Source: Ichthyophonus hoferi (taxonomy: Eukaryota; Opisthokonta; Ichthyosporea; Ichthyophonida; Ichthyophonidae). From it: a stretch of DNA of 52,765 bases. The stretch covers positions 29,384 through 82,148 of the forward strand of contig NAOQ01000109.1 in assembly GCA_002751075.1 (NCBI GenBank), given 5' to 3'. Below are positions 1 to 11,753 of this stretch, piece after piece (position 1 is the first letter of the stretch; every line of letters starts with the position of its first letter). Both the position numbers and the translations under genes were made by a program. Below the pieces are notes generated by a model, which was given only the letters and a program-made list of their open reading frames with translations, did no database searches and was not told the DNA's origin.

Positions 1-930
1 TCAGAAAATCTAAAGGATTCCCATTATCCTTACTTGGATACAGCATTAGAAAAGCAGAAACCAGCTGTATGATATTTGGCCCAGTCTGTCTACATTCAGG
101 AACTTATACAAAGCCATAAGCAACAGAAAGGCCATACTACATATTCTTCCATTCTGGGGGAGTATCTGCAACGTGTGAATTCCGAGGATCTAGATCAAAT
201 TTCATGTGACAGCACCACATACTGTTTGCTGATTAGATGCTTGAATTGGATCACCAAAGGCTTGAGAACTTATATCTCATTTACAGTATCCATTCTATGA
301 AGGTACATGGCAAAACCAAACATATGCCACTACAAAATGTTACTACACCTCCTGACGTACCTCAAAATGTATAGCAACAATACCATAGTATGTTGTTCAG
401 GGCCCACCAAGATGACTGCCAATTCTGATGCTTACTTTACCAATAAGTATATGGGGATGAGAAATCTACTACTGGATATGTCATATTTATTGCAGGTGGC
501 TTAATAGATTGGTCCAACAAGAAACAATCTATAACTGCATCATAAGGCTGTCAATATGAATACGTTACAATGTCAGCGTGCTATCAATGATTAGCTTGAA
601 TCACTGGTATTTTGGATAGACTAAGTTTTGATTCAGGATGCATAGCATTATATGGGGACAATACCTCGACTATTTGTTTGAGTTTCCATAGTGCATGCCT
701 AAAAATACAAGCCACATTGCTCTCTATTTTCACTACATCAGGGAAGCGGTAAGCAATAATGAGATTGAAGTTAGAAGCATGTCGTGTGTAGATCAGGGAA
801 CCGACTGTCTCACCAAGTGCCAAGGACCACATTTTTTTCAACAAACCAAGCACGGAAAGGAAGAGAGGCAGTGATTTTAGGGTATCAAGAAACCTAGAAA
901 TCATATAAACTCCTAAACACAAAGAGTAAA
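1..930 (+). mobile_element. Ty1/copia fragment, family 1 (RT end to RNase H)
   Basis: Translated pieces match the end of a copia reverse transcriptase and its RNase H: a GYSIRKAETS motif near 40-70, an STTGYVIF-like stretch near 470-490 and a GLIDWSNKKQS motif near 500-530. The same order is seen, better preserved, at 39.24-40.11 kb, so both belong to one family. The element is cut by the left window edge and runs into a different copia family near 0.85-0.95 kb. It is an old fossil with many breaks. The right boundary is approximate. Confidence 0.75.
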
Positions 931-2606
931 TGCATCATCATCAGTAGGGACGTCAAATTTCTCAAGACAAGCTTTCCCTACACTGCTAACATGCCCAAGC
1001 TATTACAAAACACTAAAGACAAGTCCACAGGTAAACTCAAAGAGATACCAACAATGAACCGTGCATCAATACAACAAGATATCTCTCCAGTGTATGAACC
1101 ACGGCCAAACACAACATCCCAGGGAAAGCAGTTGTGGAAGAGAAATCCAATTGAAGAGTCAAGAGGGGATGAACAAGTAGAGCCTAAGGAGAGTGAGACA
1201 GAAACTCCCGAGAAAGAGACAAGCCAGTCAGAAGAGTTGGAAATTCCTCAGAGGATAAGCAAATATGCATCATCCACTACCAGGTCTGGTCAGGGATACC
1301 AACCTAACATGCCTTCATTCCAAGAGGTGTACGCAGCTACGGAGGCCAACTTATATGGCCAGGTTATACACAAGTCAGTCTGTGTTGCAATAAATTCCCC
1401 TCAATGGTCCCACTGGAAGTTTGTAATGCAGCCAGAAATGAAAGTCCTATCCGACAACTCCACCTGGAGGATTGTGGAAAAACCCAAGGGAGAACCATTG
1501 CTAAAACCCCTGTGGATATTTAACATAAAACGTAATAGCCGAGGGAACATCACCAAATACAAGGCCAGACCTGTAGTAATGGGCAACAGACAGGAGAACA
1601 ACATAGTTACTTTGACATAGAGTCCTCCGTCTGCTCTTTGATGACCATACGTTTACTGCTAGCCTTAGCTGTATCAAAGACCATGGAAGTTGTACAACTG
1701 GACATAGTAGGAGCTTATTTCAACGAGAAACTGGAGGAAAACATTTACATGCATCAACCTGAAGGTTTTAAGGATTCAGACTACCCATACCAAGTGTAAA
1801 AATTGCAAAGGTCCCTCCCTATATGGCCTGAAACAATCTGCATTGGTGTGGCAACACACATTAGCTGCGTTCTTGGCAAAAGAATACCTATTTTTAACTT
1901 CCTCCAATCTATGTTTGTTTGTGTCACATGGGACTACATATTTCTTAGCTATTTGTGTTTATGTCGATGACATGTTAATTGTGTCAAAAACCAACAAGGA
2001 AATGAGACGTCTGATTGATAATATGAAGAAGAGATTTGACACCAAGGAGATGGGATTTCCGGCCAAATACCTACACTACCAAATCAGAAAAGACAGCAAG
2101 GGTTCCATTCACTTAACACAGGAGTGACACATCAAGGAGATGATGAAGTCGCACAACATGAAGAGTGTTAAGAGGACTAAGTCCTTCATACTCCTAAACC
2201 ATGTAACAAACCTGGAAAAGGACAATGACACAACGCCAAGGTGCATCATAAGAGACTACCAGTAGGCAATAGGATGCTTCCTATGGATAGGCAAACTAGC
2301 AAGGCCAGACATAGCTTTTGCAGTAAACTACTTAGGAAGGTTTACCTTAAGTCCATCAGAAACCCATTGAAGAATGATACTCCACTTGATGTATTATTTC
2401 AACACACTCCCGGACATGGGACTAGCTTATACGTTAAAGAGGCCAACAAAAATGTGGATATTGAAATCAAGCCGATATCAACCCACTACTAGAAGTTAGA
2501 CATCCTCACAAAGGCCCTAGCCCCTTTTCAATTTATGAATGCTCGAAGGATTCTAACCATGGACGAGTAGTTAATAACTTCACAAGTATGTGAGGATGTA
2601 AGAGGA
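931..2606 (+). mobile_element. Ty1/copia fragment, family 2 (integrase end, RT, RNase H)
   Basis: A 209-residue open stretch at 991-1620 holds a charged linker followed by the copia RT entry (EMKVLSDNSTWRIVEKP, then YKARPVVMGNRQ). Further on are QLDIVGAYFNEKLEENIYM near 1.7 kb, the YVDDMLIVS polymerase box near 1.96 kb and the RNase H tail (LTKALAPFQF) near 2.5 kb. A purine-rich tract just before 2607 leads into the 3' LTR. Gag and most of the integrase are missing. The copy is broken, with several breaks, and sits directly against the family 1 fragment. Confidence 0.8.
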
Positions 2607-3166
2607 GTGTTGAAGTCTTTCAGTCCTACAAGTAGTTGGTTTAATACTTCATGATGTCTTTCACAAAAACAAATACTTATTATTTAGTTAACTTTGAACC
2701 TCTAAATGATAAGAAATTTTAAAATAAGGTTTCAACTGATAATTAGAGGTTGGGCATTAATTAATAATAATGAGTTAATCAATTATGTCAAGAACTGTAG
2801 AAAATTAGGACTAGATACTTAATGCGGTCCAGAACGTAGAAGTACCATGGTGTTAAATGGTGTTGGTCATTGGTATATAATCTCTTAGTTAAATATGATA
2901 ATACATTCGTGATACATGGCTTCTTGAATGATCTTTTGAACAATCATTGGACAATAGGGTGATAAAAACATATTAGGTAACTGTTAAGTTAGAATCCCTC
3001 TTAGATAGTCGTGTTGAACATAGGGTCAACTGGCATTGATCTCAAAAACAAAAAAACTATATAACCAGCAATCTCAGACTTAGTCTGGATCTTGATTTCA
3101 GTTGAAGTTAAGGAAATAAAGGTAGACATTACTGAAAACAATTGTAAATGTTTCAATTAATAATGA
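2607..3166 (+). repeat. 3' LTR of copia family 2
   Basis: It begins TGTTGAAGTC directly after a purine-rich tract (AAGAGGAG) that follows the RNase H end, the expected place for a copia 3' LTR. An inverted, diverged relative lies at about 42.1-42.6 kb, and the two align along most of their length (for example AACCTCTAAATGATAA and ACAATTGTAAA). The 3' limit is set by where this similarity ends, near AATAATGAGTT, and is approximate. Confidence 0.65.
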
Positions 3167-3168
3167 GT

Positions 3169-3471
3169 TACCCACAAGACGTCTACTTTGAAACAATCAC
3201 CCGCTTCCAAAAACATAAACATGAGGGAACAGTGTCGGAGGGTAAGGCAGGGTGCGTGCCTAGGACCGAGAAGAAGAAGCAAAGAGTCCGTTTCTCCAGC
3301 GAATCGGAGGGAGACAATCTGTCTCATGACGTCTAGGACAAATTCGTAGATTCTAACTCCTACACCAGTGGATTCACTAAACGCACAACAGTAAACCAGG
3401 ATGAGGACCTGGGATACGACCGTACAGTTTGCAACAGAATTTGCTCACACCTACACGGTGGTAATCAGTAG
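3169..3471 (+). pseudogene. Fragment of an unrecognised gene with a KKQRVRF motif
   Basis: One frame reads coherently from the LTR edge to a stop at 3334-3336 and continues to a second stop at 3469-3471. The peptide is hydrophilic and includes TEKKKQRVRFSSESEGD, then DEDLGYDRTVCNR. KxRVRF fits the RVxF docking consensus of protein phosphatase 1 partners, but that short motif alone proves nothing. I do not recognise the family. The 5' part is missing where the LTR begins. The last codons (SHL.GGNQ then stop) have a counterpart at the edge of module B near 12.43 kb, which suggests the duplicated unit once included the tail of this gene. It would be convergent with gene A. It could be chance or a decayed exon. 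Confidence 0.3.
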
Positions 3472-4719
3472 CAAAAATACAAAGTTTCTGTGACGCACGC
3501 AAATATTTGGTATTTAATTATATGTATGTAATAACCATATCGTTATTGTGATGTCTAAGCCACCGTTAGCACTTGCATATGATACTTAGTGTCCAGATAT
3601 TTTGTTCGTTAAGAACTCGGGGAATTGTGTACTAACATTAAAAGTGACAGCAGTTATTATTTACATCATAATATATCACCACTTACTGATTGATTTCACT
3701 GTGCAATTTTTACATTTATGTCCAAGCAAATCAAGCATCGATTCCTTCAGAATTAAAACAAATGTATAATTACTAGAGTCAGTTGCCTAGAGAGTCGGTA
3801 TATGAGCCTTCTATAGAACTTCCACTACAGCAATTGTGTCTGAAAGACAGATTTGATCAAGTGGCTATTACTACCGCTGGCCCAGCAAAATTAATTACTA
3901 TCAAATCTACATACAATTGGAAATCCCGACAGCTGTGTACAAGTCGCTAGACCTGACACAGAGTCTGATATTGTTGTAATCATACATTTTTATATATGGT
4001 TAAACAACTTTTCTTTTGCCTCTCATTACACAAGTTTCATCTTTAAAGGAACATATAAATGCCAAACGGTTTTAGAACCAGTTGGTTGGTGCCAAGCCTA
4101 TCAAATCAACACTTATGTTTATTTGTTCACACCTTAGATGCTTACTTTTATTAATATCAATGTACTACCACATGTAGTCGAAAAAAGCCTAGTTTTTGTT
4201 TTTTCGTTTTTCTGCTTTTTATTATTCAAATATTAACTTATATATTATATCTAGATAAAAAGAGTTGTTTATCATTCGTGTAAGCTGTTGGTTCTTTCTT
4301 AGCCATCCACTTAAAAGAGGTAGGGTGGGTTCATATAAACGTTATATACCTGATGCTATTTGCTGAGTTAATTTTACAAAAGGCTATCTTGCTATTATCT
4401 GTTATATTATGGCATAATTTATAATTTAATATAATTTAAGAACTCTACATTACAAAGGATTTTAACAAATGGCAGAGATGACTCGATTGTCTAAAGAGAA
4501 CTACCTTGCTGAGACCCATCAATCGGAAAATAGGCATCGGCGATCTTCGTAAATTAGTTCGGTTATTTTATAAATACATACGGTACCCCGGTGTTTTGAT
4601 TCGGCTGTGGTTCCTCTGTGACGTAGTAAACTTGATTTGACCCATAGTAACACGTTGTTAAGTCCTTACCAACCACCAATTAATGGCCTGTTACCACCGG
4701 AGACCCTTTTTAGTGCAGC

Positions 4720-7700
4720 TTAGTAGTTGTTAAGGATTTTTAATATATCGTTGAAGTATGTAGGCACAGAGTCCCATGGATCTCCTGGCAGGTTGACAGA
4801 ACTGCTATAGAAGTAAGCTAGGTTATCTCTGCGTGCTATCTCTAGCCCAGAGATAGCCTCATCTCGGGTTAACCTGAATTGGAATAGATCTATTAGAAAA
4901 GAAGGTTGTTGTTGCCAATTGGATTATGCTTGCTATCAAAATATTGTACAAGATATACTGTTGACCTATATCATCTAAAGCATTTGTAAAGAATGACAGC
5001 AATACCCCTTACATGTCTAGATATTTTTCCAACAAAGTTTGCTTTATTGTCTAATGTGAAGCACTGCATTGAGGTAACCCTATCATTAATGCCAAATATT
5101 TTAGCATGCCATTTTATTGGTTAAACATACTGAGTGGATGAGAAAATATTCCCATTGGTGCGTGGTAATTGTGAGTATTTATTTGAACCAGAGCTGAATT
5201 TATATTCATGATGTGCTGTTTCTGCTAGCGTGAAATAAAGCAAAGATATGAATGTATCAGTACATAGAAAAGGCTTCTTACCCGTACAACAGAGCCGATC
5301 CTTGGAGTTCATTATATTCGATACGATCCCGAACTGTAGTGACGGCATAGTCTTTACGCAATGGGCAGTAAGGGCCTGCCTTAAAGGTTTGGCAGTGTTC
5401 TGCAGGATTATTGGGTAAATAAATCATGTTGACCTTATACAATGAGATTCATATGAATATTAGATTATATGTTTGCATGAACTGTCCGAGTGTGCTTATA
5501 TTAAAAAAACATTAGAAAGAACGTATGCATAGCGGCAAAACGGCAGGACAAAGAAAGGTAAAATGATTAAATAACGTTAGGCTTACCACTCCAGTGGGTG
5601 TTATTTCCTTCATAGACCACCAGAGTGCTAGCAGGCAAAGGCATAGCCTGACTGGCTATCAACAACTCTATGGGGCATATACCGCCACTGTTGAGTATAA
5701 TATCAAGGTTGGGATTGATGTCCTTGATGTCATTGATCAACTGTAGATGAAATCAATCAAATTAGATTGAAAGACAGAAATAAGAAGGATGAATAGCGGC
5801 AAGTAAGAAAGGATATTTTAAAGAGGCAGTAAAAAATGAAGCATATGGGACTGCCTACTAGGGAGTATATATGCATAAGGCGCTATACAATGTTATAATA
5901 GAACGGATAAAATGTCTATTAGAAGCAAAAAGACTGTTGGCAACTTACACTTTGATACCATTGTATATGGTTTTTTCCCCAGAGACCTAGAGATGCCTCG
6001 TAAGCACTAGACACTTCATCAATAAAGATACCGGAGAAACCTGGCAGGTTACGCCACTGATGGATCCATGTACGGGCATCTTTAAGGGTGTTGTCATAAT
6101 TTCTGTAGATGAAAGGACCGAATAAATATCGGAATGTTGTATAAATGCTAATGGGCTGTATTGTATTTTAATAAATACAGCGATGGTAATTGGGTAAAGT
6201 TTTTTAAAATAAATAAATAATATAACATTTTAATAAACTGAAGTTCCTATGTAAGGAAGGATAAACTGTGTAATGGCGTATCAAATTGGAGCTATTCATT
6301 CGACCTAATTGTTGATTGCAATAAAATTACCTAGATTAGTCCTAAACATACCTACACTTTATATATGAGGATCTTAATTGACTGGAATATTTTATTACCA
6401 TATTTGGTATAGTACATTTTAATTAAGGACATAGATTGCAGATGCAAGAGAAAGAAAATGTATTTATATACAGTGAAAATTTGAAAAACAAATCACTCGT
6501 ACACACCTGAAGCCAGTATAATGGAAAATGCCAGTAGCGCGATTGTATATGCTAGACTTTGTGTGGATATAGCCAAGAGAACGTACACCGTGGTTACCAA
6601 TGTGTGATACACAGGTCTGTGATTGGCAGGGGAATTTTTTAGTGTGAGGTGGGCACATATAAGTTGATTCCAGGAACAGGTACTCACTGTATGAGCCAGA
6701 AAATAGGAATCTAGGGGAAAACATTTGAACAAATTGAAAAAGAAGCAACAGACCCCGAGATGTGGGAAAGAAGAAAGAAAAGCAATAAAAGAAGGCATTT
6801 TGAATACTACTTCAAGGACCCATTCATACATAAATTATTTGTAGATTATGTTCGCTTAGTGTGCGCAGTAGTTGTGTCTGTGGTTGAATAAGTGTCTTAA
6901 AGAGTGAGGTATGCATGAAACTGTAAGCTGAAAAAGATGTATTTACCCGAAAAGCTTCAATAGATGTATTATTAAGCTCATATCCAGGTCCATTCTGAAT
7001 ATTAAGAATAACTGTGGCACCCTGGCACCCCTTAGCCACTACATTGAAATCAATCTGGGTGCATTTTGCGAAGTCAAACGATGGTTTGATATAGAGAGGA
7101 AGAAGAATAGATGGGGAAAGTCCTGCAATCTTTCGGTATGTGCAGCACTCGGTCTTGTTTAAACAAACTTGTAAGGCTGAACCCTGTGATGGCGTATAAC
7201 AATGTAAGGTAGGTGAAATAAAAAATGGTCATATCTAATCAACAATCATAAAATCTCATGAAAGATGTCATATTCCATATTGAAAATACCCGCTCTTACC
7301 CCGATTCTTTTATTCCATAGACATTATAGCTATTTGAATCAATTTGTGTAAACAAAATAGGGAAATATTGATAACTAATTTCATACTTACATTTTAATGT
7401 TGGTATTAGAAATAGGAGCGAAGAGATAGAAAAACAGTCCGCGATTACCTTTAGTATATATATATATATTTACAAGATTTAAGAAAACCGAAAAGAAAAG
7501 AACTATGCCAAGGAATAACCAATGAGTATTCCTATAGAGATAAACACATCAAAGCGAAAACAAACACTAGTTAATGTACTGGTGTAAATACAGAAAAATT
7601 AGGTATGATCGGGTGTCTTACCCTGCAACTCTGTCCTATGCATGCTCTTTCACGCATTTGTTGTCCACATACTCCCATGCAAGGGCTCCACTCAGCCCAC

Positions 7701-9380
7701 ACTGCAGTTGGAGGATTGACTGCTTCAGTCCATTCGATATCGTAAAGAATTACAACATCTAGGCTTTCGCCAAATACTGGCATTGTACTGAAGTTATACA
7801 TACGCGAAAGGTCTTTGGAATAGGCATCTTGATAGTATGAATGTTTGAGATAACTGTTGACGCTACGTGCTCTCAATCTAGATTAGGTATGTGACTGGGT
7901 CAATAAAGAGCGATATTGGAATATAGGATTAGGTGAAATAGTGGGGAAATGAAAGGAAGTAGAGCTATGTTGCGTATGTAAATAATGTGGGTAGTAGTGT
8001 GTGGCTGAATTGATGTATGAGAAAAATTGGAGACGAGGGTAGTCTCATTTATACTCCGTTATATTTTTAAGCAATAAAAATCTATTTGAAAATAAATAAA
8101 TGTTTAAGATAAGAAAGAAAGCAGTAATATAAAATACGTGGTTAGGTGCGTTTGTAAAGTCTAACAATGTCTTTTTGAACGGTTTCACAATATAAAAAAG
8201 TAATAAGGTGTATACACTGGTGCATTGCTCAGAAATGCTGAGAATATGAAATGCATACTAAGGGTCAAATACTTACGAGCAATTTGCTGGGTACGAAGTC
8301 ATAACCACGCCAGTACACCTGTGCTCTCGCATACACAGTAATTTGCATTGCGGTAGAGGGACATCATAAGATGCAATTTCGACGGATTCAGCCAGATCAT
8401 AGTGAGCATAGTGAGCCCAGGGATCTAAAATAGATGAGGGCTGGCCACCAAATAGGTTAGCTACGATGGATGCATTTGACTCGCTTTGAGTGCCTTGAAC
8501 TTCGACTATGTAAGAGGTTGCTTGCTCAGATTTGTATGGCTCACTTTGCATTGATAGCTCATAGAAACTGTAATGTGTATTTTTTTAAAAAGAAATGATG
8601 AGAAAGGTTAGGTGTCTGTAAAATAGTGAAAGTTCTGTAAGCATTAATGATAACATAAATAGGAATATGTAAATTTAATAACTATACTTAGCACACGCAT
8701 ATCGCACATTTTTAAAATGAGAATATATAAATGCACGAGTTGTGGGGATTATGGGGATTACTATTGAAATTTAAAGGAAACCAAATTGGTGTAAAAGTAA
8801 GAACTAGCAGGGAAACACATACATGCAGAGATCACTGTCATTGTGCTTAACAACGGCACCACATGTCACGGATTTGGCGCAGGCTTGTTGACACTCTTCC
8901 AAAGTTGTCCAAACGCGACCAAGCTCTTTTGTGCCCGAAATATTCATACCATTGTACAGGTTCCATTTTATAGGGCGCACTGTAGTGGTAAAGAGTAAGA
9001 AATAATACTATTTAAAACTAAATACTTGAATACAAACTTACACAGCTTTGGAGAAGATGTAATTAAATGTTTGTGTGAAATGATAATATAAAATCTATAA
9101 AAATGCCAAAGAAGAAATTTGGGTATGTTTTCTTTCATTTTGAAAAAATAATATTTAATCTGCAATCAAATACTATCAACCTGGTGATGGATCCCAGATG
9201 AGATTTCTAATATTTAGTACTCAATCAGGAACGTGAATACATGTCGACTTGATTTAATATAGTTGACAATAAAAAGCATAAAAAATCCACAAAATTTGGA
9301 TTCGAGCCACTACCTGCTTCTACAGTTGTAATTGTTGTAAGGCTCAAGGCCGCCAATGTTGTGCAAATTGCTCTCTTCAT
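4720..9380 (-). CDS. Gene A: secreted PAN-PAN-TSP1-spherulin-4 protein (565 aa)
   Basis: Ten exons: 9380-9314, 8979-8823, 8567-8277, 7877-7622, 7183-6947, 6616-6507, 6102-5949, 5740-5587, 5399-5282, 4873-4720; the TAA stop is 4722-4720. Introns are GT..AG and phases join without a stop. Residues 1-22 form a signal peptide (MKRAICTTLAALSL...VEA). Exon 2 encodes a PAN/apple-like module with Cys spacing x3, x5, x11; exon 3 encodes a second module with the same spacing. Exon 4 holds a TSP1 repeat (WAEWSPCMGVCGQQMRERAC). Exons 5-10 form a spherulin-4 domain: SILLPLYIKPSF, NGPGY, RSLGYIHT, GFSGIFIDEV, LPASTLVVYEG. The family includes the fungal GH135 hydrolase Sph3, whose conserved acidic residues correspond to the DE of FIDEV and probably the Glu of VVYEG. 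Inferred role: secreted glycan hydrolase or wall protein. The ATG chosen aligns in all three paralogs. Confidence 0.88.
6688..6710 (-). other. Candidate 23-nt microexon inside intron 5 of gene A
   Basis: Within the intron between exons 5 and 6, reading on the minus strand, a pyrimidine-rich tract ending CCCCTAG is followed by 23 nt and then GTGAGTACC, a near-consensus donor. The same arrangement is present in gene B. In gene C the TAG reads TGG. Because 23 is not a multiple of three, inclusion would shift the frame of exon 6, which stays open and becomes hydrophobic (VYVLLAISTQSLAYTIALL). This may be a regulated or poison exon, or splice-like sequence shared only by descent. Confidence 0.3.
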
Positions 9381-9467
9381 AATATAATTGTTAGTTTCAA
9401 CAAATAAGGTGCACACGAATGCTGACAAGCACCAATTTTTTTGAAAACAATTTTAATTGTAAAAGCC

Positions 9468-9507
9468 TTATATACCAGCCCAACCTACTTTAGTTATTGC
9501 TGATTGG
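9468..9507 (-). promoter_or_regulatory. Gene A core promoter: CCAAT and TATA boxes
   Basis: On the minus strand an AACCAATCA motif (CCAAT at 9507-9503) lies about 30 bp before TATATAA (9474-9468), which is about 90 bp upstream of the ATG at 9380. The same pair with similar spacing precedes genes B and C, and the sequence between the boxes (AACTAAAGTAG) is also conserved. This supports a shared, regulated promoter. Confidence 0.6.
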
Positions 9508-10317
9508 TTAAGGTCGGTTAGCCGATGAGTTGGGGGCTTTACCCCGTAAGATTGTGCAAAGAAACCTAACTGAATAGCGTACAGCCTGCTGAATTGGTCT
9601 AGCGCAGAAAAACACAATAGGTAGATCTAATTTCCCTGAATCTATACCATAACTGCTAAACCAACTATAATAAGCAATTATTATTATATTTACATATTTA
9701 CTAGCAATAAATGTAGAGAATTTATAATGTTTTAAAAAATAATTTTTAAAATACTTTATTTTTTTAAGTTAATTAGCGTATCGATGAAATTATTCACATA
9801 CTGCTTCGTGAATTACCCACTAAAGGGCAATTTACCTGTAGATTAATGACCATACTTAATCGGCCTATTAACTTCCAAGAAACATCTCATTGGTTATTGT
9901 TGTTTATCTAAACTGATAGAACTTTGTAACCAACGAGACGGCAACATTATGAAAAACATTGGGAATGTATACATACATTTGATGCAATTAATTAAATATT
10001 AAATATCCAAAACCCTTTGTAAACAAGTTAATATATATGTATGATATACAATAACTTACTATATGCCCGGCCATATCCGCGCGTGTCACGTCAAAAAGCA
10101 TTAACTGATTATCTGTATATCTGAATGAATCGTCTAATCAACTACACTTATGCCCCAATCATTTGATTCTGACAATTAAACGGTCAATAGTACTCCAGTA
10201 ATAATGCCAAGCAATATCGACCCAATAGCAATGGGCAACGCGAGGAAAGTTGACAACGCAAAAATACTTTTTTAATGAATCCAAGGCATTAATAAGGTAT
10301 TTTTATATATGCAGGTC

Positions 10318-10848
10318 TCTAGGGAAAGGGAGAAGGAAAATGAAACGGAGGTTCTTTGTTTATATTCTATTCCTTTGGACTCTTATCTGATTCACAATCT
10401 CTATTTTCATTGAATCACCCGGAAATGGCCACTGAGACGGTATCAGAATATTTAGAGCAGGAACTGAATGAAGGCTCGGAAACAGCCTCGATCAAACCCA
10501 AGGTAGAGGTGATGAATAGTATATAGAGTGAACAAGAGACGGGGCGTACAGAGAATATATGGCATACAGGGAGACGGACATTAATATGATATCTGTTGGG
10601 TGTGGTACCCTAGCATGTCTTAGTATGGTATGAGAGGGGAAGCGTGAAATTTAGAGTGCCTGAGGTATATGGCAGTTAGTAGTGTACTGGTAGGGAACCC
10701 ATTCTTTCTCTGACTCCATTATGTGTTGTGTAGGTAGTAGATAAAAGTCATTACTGAGACCAGACGGCAATTCCTTCTCACTCGTATCAATAGAGAATAT
10801 GAAGAGGGCATGTAGGAATTTCGTCCGCCCACAGAGGACTGGCAGTAG
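10318..10848 (+). pseudogene. 3' fragment of an Ariadne (ARI1-type) E3 ligase gene, degraded
   Basis: The reading from 10435 gives [16 protein letters not shown], equivalent to the ARI1 C-terminal ATE.LSEYLE segment. At about 10.76-10.85 kb follows ETRRQFLLTRINREYEEGM then a stop, then EFRPPTEDWQ and the original TAG at 10846-10848. The stop at 10813-10815 replaces a Trp codon present in the copies at 44.8 and 52.1 kb, and the acceptor before the first exon is lost, so this is a pseudogene. The fragment begins within an intron; the upstream MSWIEVQF exon is absent. It is divergent from gene A and convergent with gene B. Confidence 0.75.
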
Positions 10849-10859
10849 GTTTTGAGTGT

Positions 10860-11480
10860 GCCTATGATTGATTAAAATTATGGTTATTTTGTGCTAGTAA
10901 TTAGGTCTATTTTAGTTTATTAATTACTGAGTAACTAACCTCCCGCCGTGCTATCTGATTGGTTAATTTTATTGCTCCTTTTAATTATATAATTGAAGTT
11001 GAGGCTCATAAATTCCACTAGCGATGCAATACTTTATAAATAGATGTTTTATCTCTGTATCTCTATACAGATTGGTCTGTTACTCGGCATTGGGGTTGAG
11101 TTCTCACCATAGATCCGTAGATCCAATAATTGCTTTTTTTTGTATAGTGGTATATAAATAACTATAAGGGCATCGAGAATATATCTGAGTGGAACTTGCA
11201 TATAAATAGTCCACTTACAAAAAGGAAATGGGCATAATTTTTAGTCTTTTAATTATCTTTATTAGAACCATATTATGTATACTGGCAGGCCAGTAGATCG
11301 ACAGGAAACGATATAACGCTAACTTGCTACATTATCAAGGACTGAAAAAAAACAAAAATTTAATAAATCCTTTTTACATTTGAATATGAGCCGTCATCTA
11401 AAGCCATCCTTCGGGCCGCAAAAATAGGAAAGAAAACCGTTGTTGTTTTTTCTGCGTATATCCAGTGAGTAAAGAAGTCA
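10860..11480. repeat. A-B intergenic block, one copy of the repeat tandemly arrayed at 43-44.6 kb
   Basis: No gene seen. Around 11.2-11.4 kb the inverse strand matches the repeats at 42.98-44.64 kb: GTTCTAATAAAGATA, a stretch with CAGTCCTTGATAATGTAG and ATGACGGCTCATATTCAAATG. Thus the spacer between the ari fragment and the next module is shared by the left and right clusters. Confidence 0.55.
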
Positions 11481-11604
11481 ATATTATTTATTGCCCCTTC
11501 TCCTCCTTCCGGCTACAAATTGTTGAAAGTCTAGCTTGAGGAATCTTCCTACACTGACTTGGAGTCAATAATAATCACGAATTAGAAAGTTCTATCCGAG
11601 ATAC
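11481..11604 (+). repeat. 124-bp direct repeat, copy 1, abutting assembly gap
   Basis: Base-for-base identical to 11630-11753, with only a run of 25 N between the two copies. Exact identity, and the gap lying precisely between copies, points to unmerged contig ends rather than biology. Confidence 0.95.
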
Positions 11605-11629
11605 NNNNNNNNNNNNNNNNNNNNNNNNN
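11605..11629. other. Assembly gap (25 N)
   Basis: A run of 25 N between two identical 124-bp sequences. The true distance is probably negative, meaning the two contigs overlap. Confidence 0.98.
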
Positions 11630-11753
11630 ATATTATTTATTGCCCCTTCTCCTCCTTCCGGCTACAAATTGTTGAAAGTCTAGCTTGAGGAATCTTCCTA
11701 CACTGACTTGGAGTCAATAATAATCACGAATTAGAAAGTTCTATCCGAGATAC
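11630..11753 (+). repeat. 124-bp direct repeat, copy 2
   Basis: Identical to 11481-11604. The sequence continues past the end of this copy (CTGGAGGAGATATGCG), while the first copy stops at the gap. A diverged inverse relative lies near 42.78-42.90 kb, so the single-copy version is part of the duplicated spacer. Confidence 0.95.

Larger units (their letters stand above)
3455..10320 (-). repeat. Segmental duplication module A
   Basis: This stretch aligns with 12.42-18.74 kb in the same orientation and with 45.32-51.66 kb in inverse orientation, including exons, introns, 3' flank and promoter. Shared marks in the 3' flank are GGTAATCAGTA.CAAAAATAC at the outer edge and TGATGCTATTTGCTGAG near 4.35 kb. 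The upstream edge near 10.32 kb is the junction with the ari fragment. Similarity is high in exons and clear but lower in introns. Outside the gene and its promoter I see no further coding sequence. Confidence 0.8.
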
